64,000 bases of DNA from CAWGJF01 sp963715745 (GTDB taxonomy: Bacteria > Bacteroidota > Ignavibacteria > Ignavibacteriales > Ignavibacteriaceae), in NCBI GenBank assembly GCA_963715745.1, contig OY970271.1, forward strand, positions 3,286,001 to 3,350,000. Direction: 5' to 3'. A model generated the notes under the pieces. The model did not search any database and was not told where the DNA came from. It saw nothing but the letters and a program-made list of their open reading frames with translations. Below are positions 1 through 7,982 of this stretch, one piece after another. Each line of letters opens with the position of its first letter. The stretch's first letter is position 1. A program made the position numbers and the translations under genes.

Positions 1-1
1 T

Positions 2-136
2 CTAAAAAATTTACTTGACCAGGGAAGCGGACAAAATATTGAAGTTCAGGAAAGAACTTCTGTGCTTTCTGTTGGTTATGGTGATAAAGTATTGGAAACT
101 GGGGCCTTGTGCCCCCCAAATTGTAGTTCTACTTAA
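2..136 (+). CDS. 3' end of an unidentified gene (partial)
   Basis: The reading frame is open from the window edge to a TAA at 134-136 and gives the last 44 residues of a protein whose start lies outside the window. The visible tail ends in ETGALCPPNCSST, with two cysteines four residues apart near the C-terminus. I do not recognise the family. It ends 18 bases before the next gene on the same strand, so the two are probably co-transcribed. The reading is plausible but rests on a short open frame. Confidence 0.4.
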   Translation, partial: LKNLLDQGSGQNIEVQERTSVLSVGYGDKVLETGALCPPNCSST

Positions 137-154
137 TCAAAGAAAAACATTATA

Positions 155-745
155 ATGGCTGTTGCCCAAATTATTTCCTATTTATCAATATTCTTCTGGT
201 TGCTTCCACCAATTAGGCAATACAAAGAAAGGTTTTTTATATATTTCTTAATTACAGCCTTGATGGATCCAATGCAATTGATAGCCGTTCATTTTTTTCA
301 TACACATAACTACTATGTCCATCCAATAGCGTCAGTATTTTTGTTATACTCTATTAATTTATCATCAGACAATTTAAAAAAATACTGGTACTTTCATATG
401 TTGTTTGTCGCTGCTTTTATACTAGGACTATTTTTATTACAAAATCATATTCAGCTAATTTTATTTTTGCATTTTTTAATTTTAATCAAGTTTTTAAAAA
501 TAGCTTTTGTATCATTGCACAAATTCAACATCATTAATGTCTTTCTTTTTATGCTTGTTTTTTATGAATTAAGTGTAGTGATAAATCAATTAGTATTTCT
601 TAGCAACTATGAAATAAAAGTTATATTCTTTTATACAACCCTATTTTTCCAGATCTTGATTGCTATATTTTTCACTATTTTCAAAGAAGATAACCCTTCC
701 CTTAAAATTACGCTAAAATCAACACCCCAATCTTCCTCACATTAA
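155..745 (+). CDS. Hypothetical multi-span membrane protein
   Basis: This 196-residue protein is very hydrophobic, with roughly six transmembrane segments (about residues 5-18, 27-45, 55-67, 78-96, 100-116, 128-148 and 153-173, some perhaps paired or re-entrant), and ends in a short polar Ser/Thr-rich tail. I see no catalytic motif and cannot name a family. The layout resembles a stand-alone sensor-type membrane domain, but no kinase domain is attached. It follows the partial upstream gene by 18 bases, probably in one transcript, and is followed by the palindromic repeat at 776-836. The start is weakly supported because only an A-rich stretch precedes the ATG. It is strongly AT-rich, like other accessory genes here. 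Confidence 0.6.
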   Translation: MAVAQIISYLSIFFWLLPPIRQYKERFFIYFLITALMDPMQLIAVHFFHTHNYYVHPIASVFLLYSINLSSDNLKKYWYFHMLFVAAFILGLFLLQNHIQLILFLHFLILIKFLKIAFVSLHKFNIINVFLFMLVFYELSVVINQLVFLSNYEIKVIFFYTTLFFQILIAIFFTIFKEDNPSLKITLKSTPQSSSH

Positions 746-775
746 TTGTCCATTTTTGAAGCATTTTCAAACTTT

Positions 776-836
776 TTTAGTACATGTACTAAAGATTTTC
801 TGCTTCAGACAAAATTTTATTAGTACATGTACTAAT
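776..836. repeat. Dispersed palindromic repeat element, copy 1
   Basis: Two perfect 18-bp palindromes, TTTAGTACATGTACTAAA (776-793) and ATTAGTACATGTACTAAT (819-836), flank a 25-base spacer (794-818). The whole 61-base unit recurs in inverted orientation at 27652-27712, with about 54 of 61 positions identical, spacer included. It lies between two same-strand genes. Either a mobile or REP-like element or a paired operator would fit. The conserved spacer favours a repeat element over two independent binding sites. Confidence 0.75.
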
Positions 837-923
837 GATGGTTTCACTAAAAATATTTAGAATAGTACCAATGATTTTATCAGTTAAATAAATCAAATTT
901 TTTAAAAAGCTAAGAGGGAAAAA

Positions 924-1238
924 GTGGTAATGGAAAAATGGGCAGATTATCTGATTTCAGCCGTGAGGCATAGAGTAGATTCAGGTAAAAGAATTGCATC
1001 CCATTTTAAAATTCATTCTGATAATGGGAGTTACATAGGGGAAAGCACTACCTGGACAAAAGAAGAAGTTCTAAAAGCAATTTCCAGTGGAAATACTTTT
1101 ATGACTATCTACAGGGAAAGAAACGGGAACTGGCGTCGTGGAATGTTCGTATCGCTTGCAAAAGTTGAGGAATTATTTATACGGACTGATTCCCAAAGAC
1201 TAGCTGCCGACAGCTTAGTAGAGCTGCCTGACTTCTAG
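924..1238 (+). CDS. DUF3892-like small protein
   Basis: The 104-residue soluble protein has a pattern reminiscent of DUF3892: a short strand with a variable loop, then W-T-K-E-E-V-x-x-A-I-x-x-G and a basic strand (YRERNGNWRRG). The family is functionally uncharacterised. The GTG at 924 and the ATG at 930 are both possible starts; AGAGGG lies 6-12 bases upstream, so neither is excluded. It precedes the nuclease-fold gene by 49 bases on the same strand. The family call is tentative. Confidence 0.5.
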   Translation: MVMEKWADYLISAVRHRVDSGKRIASHFKIHSDNGSYIGESTTWTKEEVLKAISSGNTFMTIYRERNGNWRRGMFVSLAKVEELFIRTDSQRLAADSLVELPDF

Positions 1239-1287
1239 TTAGTATTTTGAAATAATTTATTCAAAATTAAAATAACAGGCTTAAACT

Positions 1288-1617
1288 ATGTATGCTGAGG
1301 TAATTAATGAACCGTATAATATGATCGGTCAAATCAATAATGTTTGCGACCTGATTCACGGCTTTGCGGTCAGGATTGTTGATGAAAACACATTTCAGAT
1401 GAGAGTAACCTGGTCGTCACCAAAAAACCAATATCTATATCAAAGTCAGGAAACAATTTGTATTTCCAATATAGATGCACCTGAACTTTACCATCCCAGT
1501 GAAACAAGAGACAGGGAAGATATGGAATGGAAATTCAGAGGTAAAATTGTTAAATGCAATGTAAAGAATCGTGATCCAAAGGGCAGATTGGTTTGTACGA
1601 TAGTTGGTGCATTTTAA
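1288..1617 (+). CDS. SNase-like OB-fold protein with degenerate active site
   Basis: The 109-residue protein aligns by eye with the thermonuclease (SNase) fold: a VDENT turn (residues 31-35) where nucleases have DGDT, then NIDAPE (61-66) and DPKGR (96-100). The counterparts of SNase Glu43 and Arg87 are present (E66, R100), and D63 matches Asp40. The position of catalytic Arg35 is Cys58 and that of Asp21 is Asn34. It also lacks the C-terminal helices of full nucleases. It is therefore probably not an active nuclease and may bind nucleic acid or protein. There is no signal peptide, so a cytoplasmic location is expected. The family call is by motif only. Confidence 0.5.
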   Translation: MYAEVINEPYNMIGQINNVCDLIHGFAVRIVDENTFQMRVTWSSPKNQYLYQSQETICISNIDAPELYHPSETRDREDMEWKFRGKIVKCNVKNRDPKGRLVCTIVGAF

Positions 1618-1768
1618 AAATATTTATCTTTTCGATTACAAATTTTACTTAAGGTAAAAGTATTTTTTACTTTTAAAATTTTTTAAGTTGATTATTTATT
1701 CAGATTTTAGATGCTTAGTGAAGAATAATTTTTGATATTTATTTTACAAGACTAAAGACTGAATTAAT

Positions 1769-3160
1769 ATGAAGCTTTGCTTAATCTCTCTAAACGTACA
1801 AAAGTTACAATGGGCAAATTTTCTTTTGTTTACAATACTTCTTTTACTTGTAACTTCCTGCAACTCCGTAGAACCACCAAGCGGGTTAGAAATAAACCTA
1901 AAGCTTGAAGATGTTTCCTGTATAGAAGCCTGGATTAAATTAAGCACCACTAACCTCCAACTTCCAGCTACCATAATATTAAAACAGAATGAACAAACTA
2001 GAGAAACTATAAATCTAAAAACCACTGATACTTTGCTTTACATTGACTCTCTTCTTCCGAGTCAAAATTATACGTTCCAATCAATCATTCAGTCAATCAA
2101 CCAATCAAGCAATGAGCTAAGCGTTACAACGATGGACACAACAAGCCACAACTTTACCCATGAAATTTTTACTTTCGGTGGTGGCGTGAACAGCAGTATT
2201 CTCCATGATGTTGCAATCGTAAATGAAAATTCGATCTGGGCCGTGGGGGAGATTTATCTTCTTGATTCAGTTGGACAATCCATTCGATATAATGCATTGC
2301 ATTGGAATGGCAGCGAGTGGAATTTATATAGAATTATGTTTTACACCTTTTGTGGACAGCAGCATCAAAATGCTTATCCAGCTTCTTCTATTATTGCTTT
2401 TTCAGAAGAGGAAATGTGGATCGCAATGAAAGGCGATCAAATTGCTAAAATAGAAAATGGCATTCAGACTCAGACTCTTTGTTTACCGTGGTCATTCGCT
2501 ATCAGCAAAATTTGGGGAAGGAGCAGCGATGATTTATATGTTGTAGGAAGCAATGGCAACATTGCACGATACAGTAATGGTAACTGGCAACGATTATTCA
2601 GCGGAACAACTTTGGGATTGTCCGATATTTATGGAAATAACCATGGTGATCTTTATGCTTGCGGCGGTAATCTCAGCTCAGGGCAAGGTATCATATTAAA
2701 AATAAATAGTAACAATACAGTTACAAAAATAATAGACAGCTATTATTACGGAAGTGGGTTTGATAGCACAAAAATGTTTACTGAAAATCTTTATGGTCCA
2801 TTAAAAGGAATTTGGGCTGCTGAAAATGGCACTGTTTATACTGTTGGTAACCTGATTTATAGATATAATAAAGGCGGATGGGAGTATGCAAAGGGGATTG
2901 AGTATAATTATTTAGGCGCAGGTGAATTTACCGGACGTGGATTTTCGTGGGATATTATCGGAGAGGGAAACAACGACTTCATTTTTGTCGGTGAAAGAAA
3001 TACTGTAAGGTATTACAACGGCATTAGAGCTGTTCAAATAGGAGAACCATTCAGCTATACCAGTGAATATCATTGGTATTCGGTTGATTATAAACAAAAC
3101 ACAACAGTTACAGCAGGAAAGAAAGGAGGTTATGCGGCTGTAATAATTTTCAAAAGATAA
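1769..3160 (+). CDS. Exported lipoprotein with beta-propeller-like repeats
   Basis: This 463-residue protein has a lipoprotein signal peptide with lipobox LVTSC (Cys about residue 31), followed by an Ig/FnIII-like stretch (about 40-120) ending in LLPSQNYTFQ. From about 135 on come repeated blade-like segments with the rhythm 'xxIWAVGxx', 'DDLYVVGSNGNIARYSNG', 'GDLYACGG' and 'GTVYTVGNLIYRYN', typical of YncE/propeller-like secreted proteins of this phylum. It is probably anchored in the outer membrane or cell surface. No enzyme motif was seen. It stands alone, with 151 bases of AT-rich DNA upstream, and no clear ribosome binding site precedes the ATG. Confidence 0.65.
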   Translation: MKLCLISLNVQKLQWANFLLFTILLLLVTSCNSVEPPSGLEINLKLEDVSCIEAWIKLSTTNLQLPATIILKQNEQTRETINLKTTDTLLYIDSLLPSQNYTFQSIIQSINQSSNELSVTTMDTTSHNFTHEIFTFGGGVNSSILHDVAIVNENSIWAVGEIYLLDSVGQSIRYNALHWNGSEWNLYRIMFYTFCGQQHQNAYPASSIIAFSEEEMWIAMKGDQIAKIENGIQTQTLCLPWSFAISKIWGRSSDDLYVVGSNGNIARYSNGNWQRLFSGTTLGLSDIYGNNHGDLYACGGNLSSGQGIILKINSNNTVTKIIDSYYYGSGFDSTKMFTENLYGPLKGIWAAENGTVYTVGNLIYRYNKGGWEYAKGIEYNYLGAGEFTGRGFSWDIIGEGNNDFIFVGERNTVRYYNGIRAVQIGEPFSYTSEYHWYSVDYKQNTTVTAGKKGGYAAVIIFKR

Positions 3161-3195
3161 AATGAAATAATTATTAAAAGAAGGGAGAATTACAT

Positions 3196-3390
3196 ATGAA
3201 GCACTTACTTACAATCCTTTTGATTTTTGGAGGCTGTCACGGTCGTACCGTGACATCTTGCATTTACACCTCAACTTTTTACCTGACTATTTGGTGTTTT
3301 CTTCCACACTTCGGACAAACAACAAAATCATTTTTATATTCCGGCGGGATTTTTAATTTTAATCCACATTCACAATTGATAAAAGTATAA
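3196..3390 (+). pseudogene. Short lipoprotein-like reading frame, probably a remnant
   Basis: A good ribosome binding site (AAGGGAG, 7 bases before the ATG) leads into a signal-peptide-like start (MKHLLTILLIFGGCHG). After that the frame runs through a perfect hairpin (3235-3255) and then antisense into the 3' end of the M48 protease gene. The sequence after residue 16 has no protein-like character. I read it as the surviving 5' end of a small lipoprotein gene truncated by the repeat, though it could simply be spurious. Confidence 0.25.
3235..3255. repeat. Perfect GC-rich hairpin (REP-like) between convergent genes
   Basis: TGTCACGGT and its exact complement ACCGTGACA are separated by the loop CGT: a 9-bp stem in otherwise AT-rich DNA, between the end of a plus-strand reading frame and the 3' end of the M48 gene. 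Neither side has a convincing T-tract, so it is not a canonical intrinsic terminator, though it might work as a bidirectional one. The sequence style is that of REP elements. Confidence 0.6.
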
Positions 3391-4496
3391 TTGTTCACTT
3401 TCATCATTATATCCCCGGTATCGCGTTGTGTTTGTTTCAGATTCAACCCTGCGAGTGGGATTCCTGCTGCTGCTGTACTTAATCCTATCTTTGTCGCGTC
3501 TGATAGACCGGATTTTGGAATCACCACTGAACTTTTCCCCGTCACTTTATTAAAAGCCTGCTGATAATTGAAATAGTTAGCTCCCTGTCCTATGCTTCTT
3601 AAAATTCTAATCCTTTCTGAAATTGGTGGATGTGTGCTAGTTAAATCGCTGAGTTTCATTCCCTTGGGTTTCAAAGGATTAACGATGTACATTGGTGCAG
3701 TAACCTTATTTGCGGTCTTCAATTCTTCAGTAGACATTGAAATTTTTTCGAGTGCTGATGCAAGACCTTCGGGATATCTTGTAAATCTCACAGCGGATGC
3801 ATCAGCAAGGTATTCTCTTTTTCGTGATATGGCGAAGTAAAGAAGCTGAGCCATAATTGGTGCAAGAATGGCAAACAGAATTGCAATTGCTAAAAATATT
3901 AATTGTCCTTGTCCACTATCTTTAGATTTAGATCTATATCGTCCTCCGCCAGTGAACCATAAGCTTCTTAAAAATACCTGTGAAATTAATACAATTGCAC
4001 CGAGCATCACTCCGGCAAATGTTATAAACAGCACATCACGATTTACGATGTGAGACATTTCGTGTGCTACAACTCCCTGCAGTTCACTCCTATTCAGACG
4101 TGCTAATAATCCTGCAGTTACTGCGATTGCCGTGTTCTCCGGCTTCACTCCGGTTGCAAATGCATTTGGTGCTTCAGTATTTATAATATAAACCTTCGGC
4201 ATGTACTTCCAGCCGGAAGCAATTTTCATTTCTTCAACAATATTAAAAAGCTGAGGGTGCACATCCGGTGTAACTTCTTTAGCACCGCTAACCGCAAGCA
4301 GTATCTTGCTGCCGGAAAAATAGCTGACCATTGATAAGATGCTCCAGAGAACAAGTGCAAAAAACACACCTATGTAACCGCCATTCTCCGGCAGGTAAGC
4401 ACTACCAACAACAAATCCTAAAAGAATAAGCACAACCCCAAGTGTAATAAACAGCACAAGTGATTTCCGCTTATTTGCCGATATCAATTCCCACAT
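3279..4496 (-). CDS. M48 family membrane zinc metalloprotease (HtpX-like) with C-terminal zinc ribbon
   Basis: This 405-residue integral-membrane protease has two N-terminal transmembrane segments (about 14-32 and 40-60), the zinc motif HEMSH at 145-149, further membrane segments (about 157-175 and 198-222) and the third zinc ligand Glu228 in REYLAD, the classical HtpX arrangement for turnover of damaged membrane proteins. The C-terminus carries a Cys4 ribbon, INCECG...VCPKCG, about residues 370-398, not part of the usual HtpX core. It is the last gene of a run with LemA and a zinc-ribbon protein; LemA-HtpX neighbourhood is common. The active site faces the cytoplasm in the known family. The name htpX is not assigned because the C-terminal architecture differs. 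Confidence 0.9.
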   Translation of the reverse strand: MWELISANKRKSLVLFITLGVVLILLGFVVGSAYLPENGGYIGVFFALVLWSILSMVSYFSGSKILLAVSGAKEVTPDVHPQLFNIVEEMKIASGWKYMPKVYIINTEAPNAFATGVKPENTAIAVTAGLLARLNRSELQGVVAHEMSHIVNRDVLFITFAGVMLGAIVLISQVFLRSLWFTGGGRYRSKSKDSGQGQLIFLAIAILFAILAPIMAQLLYFAISRKREYLADASAVRFTRYPEGLASALEKISMSTEELKTANKVTAPMYIVNPLKPKGMKLSDLTSTHPPISERIRILRSIGQGANYFNYQQAFNKVTGKSSVVIPKSGLSDATKIGLSTAAAGIPLAGLNLKQTQRDTGDIMMKVNNYTFINCECGLKLKIPPEYKNDFVVCPKCGRKHQIVR

Positions 4497-4520
4497 AATG
4501 AAGTTTAGTTTTTACAGGAT

Positions 4521-5075
4521 TTAGAAATTTACTTTTGGAACTTCTCTTTCAGCAGGCACTTCAATTTCAAAAAATTCTTCTTCTTTAAATCCAAACATTC
4601 CTGCTAAAATGTTAGATGGAAACATCTGAATTTTGTTATTATAAAAAAGAACCCGGTCGTTATAATTTTGCCTTGAGAATGATATTTTATTTTCAGTTGT
4701 TGTTAATTCTTCCTGTAATGCAAGAAAATTCTGATTTGCTTTTAAATCAGGATAATTTTCAATCTGAACACGAAGCTGACCCAGTGCGCCACTTAGCAAT
4801 CCTTCTGCTTTGGATCTTTCACCAACTGAACCTGCATCCATTGCCTGGCTTCTGTATTTGGTTACATTTTCAAGAAGCTCACGCTCATGCTTCATATAAC
4901 CTTTCACTGTTTCAATCAGGTTTGGAATTAGGTCGTGTCTTCTTTTTAATTGTACATCAATTTGCGACCACGCATTTTTAACCTGGTTGCGCAACTGTAC
5001 AAGCGAGTTATAAATTGAAACAGCAAAGATTGCAACGAGCACAACCAGAACTAAAATTATAATTAATGCTGTCAT
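4521..5075 (-). CDS. LemA family protein
   Basis: This 184-residue protein has one N-terminal membrane anchor (residues 2-22), then a long helical domain with the LemA signature QLKRRHDLIPNL near residue 45 and a conserved acidic/aromatic C-terminus. LemA proteins form a helical bundle outside the inner membrane; their biochemical role is not settled. Its start overlaps the stop of the upstream zinc-ribbon gene by 4 bases, and the M48 protease follows after 24 bases, so the three are translationally linked. A GGAGAAA ribosome binding site precedes the ATG. Confidence 0.92.
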   Translation of the reverse strand: MTALIIILVLVVLVAIFAVSIYNSLVQLRNQVKNAWSQIDVQLKRRHDLIPNLIETVKGYMKHERELLENVTKYRSQAMDAGSVGERSKAEGLLSGALGQLRVQIENYPDLKANQNFLALQEELTTTENKISFSRQNYNDRVLFYNNKIQMFPSNILAGMFGFKEEEFFEIEVPAEREVPKVNF

Positions 5076-5488
5076 TTATTTTTCTCCGACTGTTTAGTGG
5101 ATAATTTATTTTCAAACATTTTTTTTAAGAGTTCAGTAATTTTGTTTTCCTTGCCGCCGGAACCAAGCAGCAATACATTTTCAAGCTCGCCTTTATCAAA
5201 CCACAATCCATGATTCTTTGGACATTTGTCGATTAAAACTTCTCCTTTGTTCCCTGCTGAAACTTTAATCATATTCTTTGAACAAATTGGACACCGGTAA
5301 GACTTTTCTTTATTCTTCAAATCTTCTTTAAATAGAGTATTTAAATATTCTCTCTCCTGATCAGTTTCAATCATTAGCTCGAGCTCACCTGCATCCAGCC
5401 ATAATCCGCTGCAGTGAGTGCAATAATCTATTTCGATCTGTTCAAGTTCAAGAACAATCAATGAATGGTTATCGACCGGGCATTCCAT
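5072..5488 (-). CDS. Tandem zf-TFIIB zinc-ribbon protein
   Basis: This 138-residue protein has two TFIIB-type zinc ribbons. The first uses Cys3, Cys23 and Cys26 followed by GLWLDAGELE. The second uses Cys66, Cys69, Cys89 and His93 followed by GLWFDKGELE. This family is uncharacterised and usually sits near membrane-stress genes. Here it is directly upstream of LemA with a 4-base overlap and 33 bases downstream of DUF3078. It is probably a cytoplasmic regulator or metal-binding partner of the LemA/M48 pair (inference). Confidence 0.88.
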   Translation of the reverse strand: MECPVDNHSLIVLELEQIEIDYCTHCSGLWLDAGELELMIETDQEREYLNTLFKEDLKNKEKSYRCPICSKNMIKVSAGNKGEVLIDKCPKNHGLWFDKGELENVLLLGSGGKENKITELLKKMFENKLSTKQSEKNK

Positions 5489-5521
5489 ATCAACACCTAT
5501 ATCCTAAAAAATATTTATAAC

Positions 5522-6364
5522 CTAAAAGAGTGTGTAAGATATTCCAAGCTGTAATGCTTCTTTAACCTGTGTCTTGGCAGTTTCATTTACATCATAAATA
5601 ACAAGTACACCAAAATTAACATTAATATAGTCATTTACTTTGGCTGTAATCACATTATCCCACCGCACATCCCAAATAGAAAAATCTTCAAATTGTCCAA
5701 ACAATCTAAGGTATGTAGAGTAATTCATATTCTCCATAAAAGACCAAGAATATTCTGTTACTGATTCAATACCGGTTTCATTTTTAAATTTTTCAATCGC
5801 AGTAGTCATAGGATCATCAGAGTATTTTGTAAATTCATTTGTAATAATTTGTTTAAAGCCGATGCCTAACCGGGTTGAAAAATTTGGTATCTTGTCATAA
5901 ATAAACCCAAGACCTTGTGTTAAATACAAAGGATCAAAAGTGTTTACTATTTGTATTGCCGGATCAACAGAGTAATCAAAACCTTTACTTACAGGAGATC
6001 TTGCTGTTACGCCAGCATAAGGACTAACTGCCCAGCCAACATTATATATCAAAGTACTTTCAAAAAAGATTTCATTGTCATTTGTTCTGTATCCTTCATT
6101 ACCTAGCTTAGTTCTACCATAAGCAAAACTAAGGTTGTTTCTCCATTTCCAGGGATCACCGATATAATGGAATCCAAAATTTGAAAAGAAAGTAAATGCT
6201 AGTGAATTCTGACCACCCTGAGCCCAGTTTGTGAATGCAACCTGCGAAAGATTTACGCCTACTACTCCTTTAGGTGTCCAGAGAGTATCTTTTTTTTCTT
6301 CTGTTTCCTGGGCAAAAATACTAATTGAATATAAGATTAATATTGAAATTAATATAGCTTTCAT
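5522..6364 (-). CDS. DUF3078 domain protein, exported
   Basis: I chose the ATG at 6364 (280 residues) over an upstream in-frame ATG at 6394 because GGAGA lies 6 bases before it and the protein then begins directly with a signal peptide (MKAILISILILYSISIFAQ). The body has the DUF3078 hallmark GVNLSQVAFTNWAQGGQNS (mature N-terminus) and alternating strands to a C-terminal aromatic residue (YTLF), consistent with an outer-membrane beta-barrel. Function is unknown. It lies 36 bases after the DUF3298-type lipoprotein and 33 before the zinc-ribbon gene, in one run. Confidence 0.85.
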   Translation of the reverse strand: MKAILISILILYSISIFAQETEEKKDTLWTPKGVVGVNLSQVAFTNWAQGGQNSLAFTFFSNFGFHYIGDPWKWRNNLSFAYGRTKLGNEGYRTNDNEIFFESTLIYNVGWAVSPYAGVTARSPVSKGFDYSVDPAIQIVNTFDPLYLTQGLGFIYDKIPNFSTRLGIGFKQIITNEFTKYSDDPMTTAIEKFKNETGIESVTEYSWSFMENMNYSTYLRLFGQFEDFSIWDVRWDNVITAKVNDYINVNFGVLVIYDVNETAKTQVKEALQLGISYTLF

Positions 6365-6400
6365 TTGTTTTCTCCGTTTAGTTTCTTTTTTCAATAGATT

Positions 6401-7231
6401 TTAGTTGTTTGTAAATCCAGATAGAGGCCCATCAGATAAAATTAGTTGTTTAACTTCTGAATAAGGTATAACCATTTCAGTTGGACCCATTGCATAAGGG
6501 GCAATATCGTATGCATTAAAGTAGAAAAGTAATCCGTCATTAAGAATTGCAAAATTATCATTCAGCTCTAATTTATCTTCATCAAACCAGTATCCCGCTG
6601 AATTTAAATCTTCATCCGGCTTCAATTGTTTTTGCTTCCTGAATATTTTCTCGGCAATAGAATTTAAATTTTCTTCATATCCATTTGTAAAACAATCATC
6701 AATCGAAACTAGTTCCCCGTTTTCCAGATTATAATTCGAATAAGTTACAAATCTGTTTGGGTGTGCTCCTCCAAGATAGGAATAGTCTGAGTATTCAATT
6801 GCCAAAATTTTATCCGATTGATTTTTTACTTTCATAATTCTTTCTATTTGCCATCCCTGAACAGGTCTGGCTGTCTCTTTTACAACGGAATTAAACTCAT
6901 TAAAAAATGCATCAATTAATGTATCCAGAGAATCATATTCTCCTTCATCCAGAATCGGTTGAAGCAATTGCAGCTTAATGTTATCATTTATTGCATCAAT
7001 AGCTTCACTATTTTTATTCCCTGATAAAAGCGGATATTCAATCTTAAGTTCTGCACAATCCTTTAAATCTTTTTCTTCACAGCCTTCACTTTTCTTATCG
7101 ACTTTAATAATTTCAACTTTCAGCGAAGTGTTTTGCGCTGTGTTTTCATTGTCCGACTTATTTGTCCCACAAGAAATAAGAATAAATCCAACAAAAACTG
7201 TTAAAACTAATCCTGTTAATTTTTTATTCAT
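6401..7231 (-). CDS. Lipoprotein with DUF4163/DUF3298 domains
   Basis: This 276-residue lipoprotein has a signal peptide with lipobox LISC (Cys21). An N-terminal DUF4163-like region (about 38-130) is followed by a DUF3298/RsiV-like domain with the typical YSYLGGAHPN motif (about 150-160) and a C-terminal strand pair before PYAMGPTEMVIPYSEV. Related domains bind peptidoglycan or lysozyme (RsiV) or deacetylate glycans (PdaC), but this protein has no deacetylase domain. It is the first gene of the run leading to the M48 protease; a good promoter lies at 7270-7300. Confidence 0.85.
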   Translation of the reverse strand: MNKKLTGLVLTVFVGFILISCGTNKSDNENTAQNTSLKVEIIKVDKKSEGCEEKDLKDCAELKIEYPLLSGNKNSEAIDAINDNIKLQLLQPILDEGEYDSLDTLIDAFFNEFNSVVKETARPVQGWQIERIMKVKNQSDKILAIEYSDYSYLGGAHPNRFVTYSNYNLENGELVSIDDCFTNGYEENLNSIAEKIFRKQKQLKPDEDLNSAGYWFDEDKLELNDNFAILNDGLLFYFNAYDIAPYAMGPTEMVIPYSEVKQLILSDGPLSGFTNN

Positions 7232-7269
7232 CTTAGTTAAAGATCTTATTCGTAAAAATGCACATTTAA

Positions 7270-7300
7270 CAAATTTAAATTTCAGGATGAAGTATATAAA
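7270..7300 (-). promoter_or_regulatory. Bacteroidota-type promoter for the lipoprotein-DUF3078-LemA-M48 run
   Basis: Reading the minus strand, TTTA is followed after exactly 19 bases by TAAATTTG, matching the Bacteroidota -33 TTTG / -7 TAnnTTTG consensus with one mismatch. The implied start of transcription leaves a leader of about 30 bases before the ATG at 7231. Confidence 0.55.
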
Positions 7301-7471
7301 AAGATAGTAATTTCACGGATAAAGTTAAGAAAACTTGTTCAAATATTTTTTCTTAAGCGGCCAATAGATACAAATTTTATCATAAATAGATTAAATAAAA
7401 TAATTTGAGCTAACAATGAATTGAGTTAAGAATAGTTGAGCTAAATCCGGGAATTTCTAAAAGGTAATTTT

Positions 7472-7506
7472 TAAAATAAAAAAGCCTCAAATAAATTGAG
7501 GCTTTT
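7472..7506 (-). terminator. Rho-independent terminator of tRNA-Asn
   Basis: An 11-bp perfect stem (AAAAGCCTCAA, 7480-7490, with TTGAGGCTTTT, 7496-7506) and a 5-base loop are followed on the minus strand by a T-rich tract. It begins four bases past the tRNA discriminator base. Confidence 0.9.
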
Positions 7507-7509
7507 AAG

Positions 7510-7581
<72 letters not shown>

Positions 7582-7601
7582 ATATTTTTAAAGAACGGGC
7601 G

Positions 7602-7632
7602 TAAATTTAATTACTGTCCCATTAGCAATCAA
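7602..7632 (-). promoter_or_regulatory. Probable promoter of tRNA-Asn
   Basis: On the minus strand TTGA is followed after 19 bases by TAAATTTA, close to the -33/-7 pattern seen elsewhere in the window. The expected start lies about 14 bases before the tRNA 5' end. Confidence 0.4.
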
Positions 7633-7982
7633 GATTGCTTTAATATTGTTGGTTTAATTTATTTAAGCAAGATTAATTCACAAAAACGACATATTAAAAT
7701 CCAATTGTGAAATCACCTTTTTAAAACAAAATATCAAGCGACATAAATGGCACAGCTATTAATTTTGACTTAGTCCATAAGAAATTCTTCCTACAATTTT
7801 CAAATTATACAAGTAATTATTACCGATGATTGTTTCAAATTAAATCATTTTCGCATTTTTTAATTAATGATAAGATTCGCATCTCTGTAAATTTATTTTA
7901 CAATCTACTTAAGTATTTATTGATAATCCGACATAATAAGTGTTCCAAAAATTTTTTATCAGTCAATAACGACGTTAATACT
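7633..7982. other. AT-rich intergenic stretch, nothing recognised
   Basis: Between the divergent tRNA promoter and the lipoprotein promoter I see no reading frame of protein-like composition, no hairpin with a T-tract and no repeat found elsewhere in the window. Confidence 0.5.

Noticed and set aside
776..836. LexA or Fur box interpretation of the palindromes
   Set aside because: The GTAC halves are separated by only two bases (GTACATGTAC), unlike LexA boxes such as the cyanobacterial GTAC-N4-GTWC type; the conserved spacer is not expected of a binding site, and no regulator gene is adjacent.
1643..1659. Hairpin TTTTAC-TTAAG-GTAAAA after the nuclease-fold gene as terminator
   Set aside because: The stem is only 6 bp and all A/T but one pair; support is too weak to list.
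2223..2429. Small plus-strand frame inside the propeller lipoprotein
   Set aside because: It lies fully within a better-supported frame and lacks a start signal; the same holds for the other overlapping frames, which I left out.
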